A DNA stretch of 55,527 nt from SIG78 sp045587205. GTDB taxonomy: Bacteria > Verrucomicrobiota > Lentisphaeria > Victivallales > Victivallaceae. Location of the stretch: contig JAZNBV010000079.1 of the NCBI GenBank assembly GCA_045587205.1, positions 1 to 55,527 of the forward strand. Reading direction: 5' to 3'. The stretch's first letter is position 1, and each line of letters opens with the position of its first letter. This document shows, piece after piece, positions 51,890 through 55,527 of this stretch. The position numbers and the translations under genes are program-made. Under the pieces are notes generated by a model. That model had not been told where the DNA came from and ran no database searches. It saw only the letters and a list, made by a program, of their open reading frames with translations.

Positions 51890-53980
51890 ATGGATTCGCT
51901 GGATAATGAGTTGAATGTTCAAGCCGAGGCCAGGCAGATGCAGAAATTGCAGATGTATCAGAAACTGGTCATTTTTACATTGTTGAAATTCAAATGGAGC
52001 ATAATTGCCATATTTGTACTGGCAATTATCGGCGGAGTGATTTTCCGTTATGTGCAGTTCAAAAAATCACACCACAAATACGAAGGCAGCGTAACACTCT
52101 TTTACACTCCGCGTGCCAGCGAAGAGGTAAAGCCATTGAGTATGAATCACGTATTGGGTTTGTTCAGTCGTCAGCAGATCTTTCACCAGCTGGTAAAAGA
52201 AATGCACCTGAATGAAAAACAGCGTGCGATCCTCAAACAGTGCATTGAGGTAAAATTGCTGCGCGATCATAACGATATGTTCATTATTACCGGCATCGGC
52301 GACAGTGATGAATATGTCAAAGAGCTGTTGAACACCTTTGTAGCTATCGGCATAAGAAACTATGAAGAATACCGTACAGAGGAATTGCGTAATTTTCTGA
52401 ATGCGCGCGAACGGCGTCTGCACGAGTTGCAGGAACATCTGCAGAATCTGATCGAAAGAATTCACGGATTGCACCGCCAATACGGCATAACCAACCCCAA
52501 GGAAGAGATGGATAATATCAAAAGAATCCAGGGCGACCAGAATGCCGCAGCGGCAGAACTCAATGTTAAACTTGCCGATGCCCGGCAGCGTTTTGAGTTG
52601 GCGGAAAAAAATTACAAAGCAATTCCAGCCAATGTAATCAGACACCGTGCATCTTTGCGTCAATATACCAATGACTTGCGTAAATTTTCCAGAGAGTACG
52701 AAAAGGCCAAATTGATGTTTGCCGAGCGCAACCCGCGCTTTGTGGAGGCAAAAAGCGCCTGCGAAGCAATGCAAAACGAGTTCGAGGCATTTAAGAAAAA
52801 AAATAACATCACGGAATTCGATGAAAATATGCTCCTGGGCATCGAAGGGGTCATTGAACGCTATAACAGTGCAGACGTTAATTTGCAGCAGTTGGAAATG
52901 AGCCTGAAATCACTGCAAGCGGAAGTTGCACTTGCCAAAGAAAAAGAGAAAAAACTTCAGCATATGATCCCGGTACACGACTCTATTGAGCAACTTATGA
53001 GAACAGCCAATAAAAGTGTATCTCTGGTGGTTGAAGAGATAACCCGGGTACGGAGTAATATCGCCCACGTACCCAATGATATTGTCATCAACGAACGGAT
53101 TGCCGGCACCAAAGCCTTTCCGATGTTTCCAGTCAAGATATTGGCAGTAATTTTCATAGGCGCTATTTTTGTCAGCGGTATTTACGCAGTGGCAGCAGTC
53201 ACTTATGATATAATCCACGGCAAATTCAGCGGTATTGAAGAAGCTTCATTTCACAAAGATTTTTTCGATACTGTTGGTGTTATTCCTCATGAGAATGCCT
53301 CCTTCACTCCGGAACAGCGGCATATTATCAACAACGAAATATTCTACCATTTTATACTGCGGTTGAAAAATACCCGTACGCTTTTCTCCTGTTCACTGGA
53401 CGGATCGTTTTTGAGTTCGGTAATCTTTGACGAACAGTTCACCAAAGCCCGGCGCAATACGATCCTGGTCCGGCTCATCTCTGAATTTGATGTGGAAAAA
53501 ATCTGCACAGGAATGCAGAAAATCGGTCACTTCTACTACTCTGACAACGGCAAAGTAGGAGTGAATTATCACGCGAAAGAGGAAGAGGGTGCCCGCGCGG
53601 AAAAATACTTCCGCGGCTTTTCTTCCGGCGACGGGAAAGGTTATGGTTACGGCTACGGCTTTGCCTTTTTCCCGATACGCAATATTTCAGTGCTGGCCCC
53701 GGATGAAATTTCAATGCTCTACGATGTGGTCAACGAGCTGAAAAAGCATTATCAGCTGATCCGTATTTCCCGCGAAAAACCCTTTGATGCATCGTGTATT
53801 CTGGTGCGTCAGCTGCACGATATATGCGATGCAACACTGCTTTATATCGGCAAACACAAAACGCCGCGCAGCGTTTTGCGCCGGGTTTTGAAACTGCACG
53901 ATGAGGAGCATAAAGTTTACGCGATTCTGACCGGAGTAACTGATGTTCAAAAAGTAATTTCAGGAGATTATATACAATGA
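51890..53980 (+). CDS. Wzz/Wzc-like polysaccharide co-polymerase with degenerate kinase-like domain
   Basis: 696 residues. Wzz layout: membrane segments at about 36-56 and 414-436 enclose a periplasmic coiled coil (about 160-385, LQEHLQNLIERIHGLHRQYG). The cytoplasmic C-terminus (about 440-696) has the size of a BY-kinase domain, but the Walker A GKT/S is absent. The corresponding stretch is LFSCSLDGSFLSSVIFDEQF. A Gly/Tyr-rich segment (GKGYGYGYGFAFF, about 585) lies where BY-kinases have other motifs. It probably regulates chain length and export without autophosphorylation. GAGAGG upstream; its stop overlaps the next start. Confidence 0.7.
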   Translation: MDSLDNELNVQAEARQMQKLQMYQKLVIFTLLKFKWSIIAIFVLAIIGGVIFRYVQFKKSHHKYEGSVTLFYTPRASEEVKPLSMNHVLGLFSRQQIFHQLVKEMHLNEKQRAILKQCIEVKLLRDHNDMFIITGIGDSDEYVKELLNTFVAIGIRNYEEYRTEELRNFLNARERRLHELQEHLQNLIERIHGLHRQYGITNPKEEMDNIKRIQGDQNAAAAELNVKLADARQRFELAEKNYKAIPANVIRHRASLRQYTNDLRKFSREYEKAKLMFAERNPRFVEAKSACEAMQNEFEAFKKKNNITEFDENMLLGIEGVIERYNSADVNLQQLEMSLKSLQAEVALAKEKEKKLQHMIPVHDSIEQLMRTANKSVSLVVEEITRVRSNIAHVPNDIVINERIAGTKAFPMFPVKILAVIFIGAIFVSGIYAVAAVTYDIIHGKFSGIEEASFHKDFFDTVGVIPHENASFTPEQRHIINNEIFYHFILRLKNTRTLFSCSLDGSFLSSVIFDEQFTKARRNTILVRLISEFDVEKICTGMQKIGHFYYSDNGKVGVNYHAKEEEGARAEKYFRGFSSGDGKGYGYGYGFAFFPIRNISVLAPDEISMLYDVVNELKKHYQLIRISREKPFDASCILVRQLHDICDATLLYIGKHKTPRSVLRRVLKLHDEEHKVYAILTGVTDVQKVISGDYIQ

Positions 53981-55026
53981 AAAAACTCTTTCTGTTTGCC
54001 TTGCTGACCGTGGGAATTCTTACATTGAGCGGTTGTTACAACCGCTACACCGGTAATTTTGCCCAGTATCCGGATATAAACAATCTGCCCAGCGGAGTGG
54101 TCGATCAGTCCGGACTGACCGATGAAGATACACGCCGCCAGCTGGAATTTCTCAAACAGCTTGATGCCCAGCAAGAACCGGTCTATCGTATCAATGCCGG
54201 CGATAAAATCAGCATCCGCGTTTACAATCACCCCGATTTGATTATGGAATCGCTGGTTACGCCTGATGGTGCAATCGGAGTAATGTTTGCCGGTCAGGTG
54301 CAGGTTGCGGGGCTGACGCTGGAAGAAGCATCGGAAAAAATCAAAAACACCTATGCACAATACATCAAAAATCCGGAATTGGGCGTCTTTGCCATCGATG
54401 TAAGAAGTCAGACCGCCACCATTGCCGGTGCGGTGAACAATCCGGGTATGTTCGTAATATCCAACGGTATGCGCCTTGCCGACCTTTTTGCCAAAGCCGG
54501 CGGGTCGGCGGTGCGCGACTTTGATGACCAGATGCTTGATGCTGCTGATTACCAGAACAGTATCATTGTCCGCGACGGCAAGATCCTGCCGGTAAACTTT
54601 GCGCTTGCCATAGAAAAAGGCGACCGCTGGCATAATGTAAAACTTAAAAAAGGCGACTATATTTATATAGCGGTGCGTTCCGAAGCGATGGTCAGCATCA
54701 TCGGCAGCATCAACCGCCCGCACAAGCGGTTGTGGGATCAGAATCTGGGTATTCTGGAGCTTGTCTCCTCCGGACTCGGACTTAAAGAGCAGTACTGGCA
54801 GTACGGTGTCATTATCCGCGGCGGTATGGAAAATCCGCGTTTCTACCGCTTTGATATCGACGGCATAATGCAGGGCCGCTGCGCCAATGTCAGACTGCAG
54901 CCCGGCGATGTGGTGTATATACCGCACGACAATGTCTCCGAATACAATGTCTTTGTACGCAAACTGCTGCCGACAGCTCAATTTTTGAGTACATTCACCT
55001 TTCCTGCATTGAACTTTGTAAATTAA
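53977..55026 (+). CDS. Wza-like polysaccharide export lipoprotein
   Basis: 349 residues. Lipoprotein signal (FALLTVGILTLSGC, Cys22), then a Poly_export domain (YRINAGDKISIRVYNHPDL, LVTPDGAIGV), an SLBB domain (IAGAVNNPGMFVISNGMRLA), and a second SLBB-like repeat (IIGSINRPHKRLWDQNL). It would form the outer-membrane channel for the exopolysaccharide, with the Wzz-like protein as inner-membrane partner. Its start overlaps the preceding stop as ATGA, with AGGAGA upstream. It supports a diderm envelope. Confidence 0.9.
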   Translation: MKKLFLFALLTVGILTLSGCYNRYTGNFAQYPDINNLPSGVVDQSGLTDEDTRRQLEFLKQLDAQQEPVYRINAGDKISIRVYNHPDLIMESLVTPDGAIGVMFAGQVQVAGLTLEEASEKIKNTYAQYIKNPELGVFAIDVRSQTATIAGAVNNPGMFVISNGMRLADLFAKAGGSAVRDFDDQMLDAADYQNSIIVRDGKILPVNFALAIEKGDRWHNVKLKKGDYIYIAVRSEAMVSIIGSINRPHKRLWDQNLGILELVSSGLGLKEQYWQYGVIIRGGMENPRFYRFDIDGIMQGRCANVRLQPGDVVYIPHDNVSEYNVFVRKLLPTAQFLSTFTFPALNFVN

Positions 55027-55030
55027 GAGT

Positions 55031-55527
55031 ATGAAATATCTGATTTTTCTCATCGCATTTATGGGCGTACTGCCGCTTGGGTATATACTTACCTTGAACC
55101 GTAAGTATATGCGCTGTGCTTTTCTGGCGGTATTGCTTCCGGTGATGATGTTCAATCAGGTATCGATCAACTTTTTCTCCTATGAAACCTATCGGGGGAC
55201 TTCCAGAGGTATGGAAGTATCGCTGGTTTATCTGATCGCACTGGCAATGTTGATCGGCATGTGGATACTCTACCGGAAAAAGCCGCTATTGCCGGATACC
55301 GGAAGTAAAATCTATTTGGTATATTTTCTTTTGTGCATACCCTCGCTGATAAATGCGGACAATGTGCTTTTCAGCTGGTTTGAAATGTGGAAAATGATAA
55401 TGATGTATATCGTTTTTCTCTGTACCTATTATTATTTATATTACACACGGGACTTCAATACCGTGATGATCGGCTTCGGGATCGTGGCAGCGGTCACTTT
55501 TCTAACTGTGGTATTCCAGCACGTCAA
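55031..55527 (+). CDS. O-antigen ligase/polymerase-like membrane protein (partial, cut by window end)
   Basis: The first 165 residues of a multi-membrane protein, reading open to the window edge. Hydrophobic segments recur every 20-30 residues (MKYLIFLIAFMGVLPLGYIL, VSLVYLIALAMLIGMW, IVFLCTYYYLYY). The motif IPSLINADNVLFSWFEMWKM resembles O-antigen ligase/Wzy-type proteins (compare SLIxAxNPxxSLFEL). It would join or polymerise the exopolysaccharide units. Four bases after the Wza-like gene. Confidence 0.65.
   Translation, partial: MKYLIFLIAFMGVLPLGYILTLNRKYMRCAFLAVLLPVMMFNQVSINFFSYETYRGTSRGMEVSLVYLIALAMLIGMWILYRKKPLLPDTGSKIYLVYFLLCIPSLINADNVLFSWFEMWKMIMMYIVFLCTYYYLYYTRDFNTVMIGFGIVAAVTFLTVVFQHV

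Noticed and set aside
1..55527. tRNA, rRNA, CRISPR arrays, insertion sequences, replication origin
   Set aside because: None was recognised when reading both strands. Dispersed spacers or transposase motifs were not seen. A tRNA or covariance-model scan would be decisive.

Overview
The window looks like chromosomal DNA of an anaerobic, fermentative, Gram-negative-type bacterium. The PVC superphylum is my best guess, specifically Lentisphaerota/Victivallales. The evidence is an exosortase with a PEP-CTERM-like substrate, a Wza-type outer-membrane export lipoprotein, a zinc-ribbon Hanks kinase, several Na+-coupled symporters, and an [FeFe]-hydrogenase locus with no oxygen-respiration genes. The taxonomic placement is inference; no rRNA or tRNA gene was seen.

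Layout. 1-7.8 kb: three tandem minus-strand paralogues of a large sodium:solute symporter, each with its own promoter; copies and terminators alternate. 7.8-9.8 kb: a NAGPA-type phosphodiester glycosidase-like secreted protein and an orphan PTS EIIA-CBS protein. 10-13.6 kb (+): an NSS-family symporter, XseB and a DUF1846 protein. 13.7-17.6 kb (-): a GNAT protein, an SPFH protein with a triple repeat, and a GT4 glycosyltransferase. 17.8-20.4 kb (+): a D,D-carboxypeptidase and a membrane GT2 glycosyltransferase. 20.5-23.8 kb (+): a three-gene cassette whose first product carries phage-tail-fibre-type repeats; it stands alone, with no other phage genes. 23.9-33.1 kb (-): a probable long operon reading kinase, metallophosphoesterase, KtrB, KtrA, PurM, AI-2E-family permease and a BamE-like lipoprotein, followed to the right by a separate PstS-like binding protein.

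34.2-43.0 kb (+) is a redox island. A three-gene NuoE/NuoF/NfnB-like set resembles Sporomusa-type (Stn) bifurcating transhydrogenases. It is followed, after a terminator, tandem dyads and a strong promoter, by hydC-hydB-hydA, a trimeric electron-bifurcating [FeFe] hydrogenase. Together these would balance NADH, NADPH, ferredoxin and H2.

43.2-55.5 kb (+): a histidine phosphatase and a frameshifted GNAT remnant lead into an exosortase/exopolysaccharide locus that runs off the right edge. It holds one small sorting-signal protein, a TPR membrane protein, the exosortase, an EpsI-like protein, an initiating sugar transferase, an NDP-sugar-pyrophosphorylase-like protein, a Pol-beta-type nucleotidyltransferase, a Wzz-like protein with a degenerate kinase-like domain, a Wza-like lipoprotein and the start of an O-antigen-ligase-like membrane protein. 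The order suggests one surface-assembly module with a dedicated, co-transcribed substrate.

The most interesting candidates are this exosortase module with its single substrate and unusual intergenic hairpin, the two adjacent bifurcating enzyme sets, and the orphan tail-fibre cassette whose Shine-Dalgarno sequence has a perfect upstream complement.
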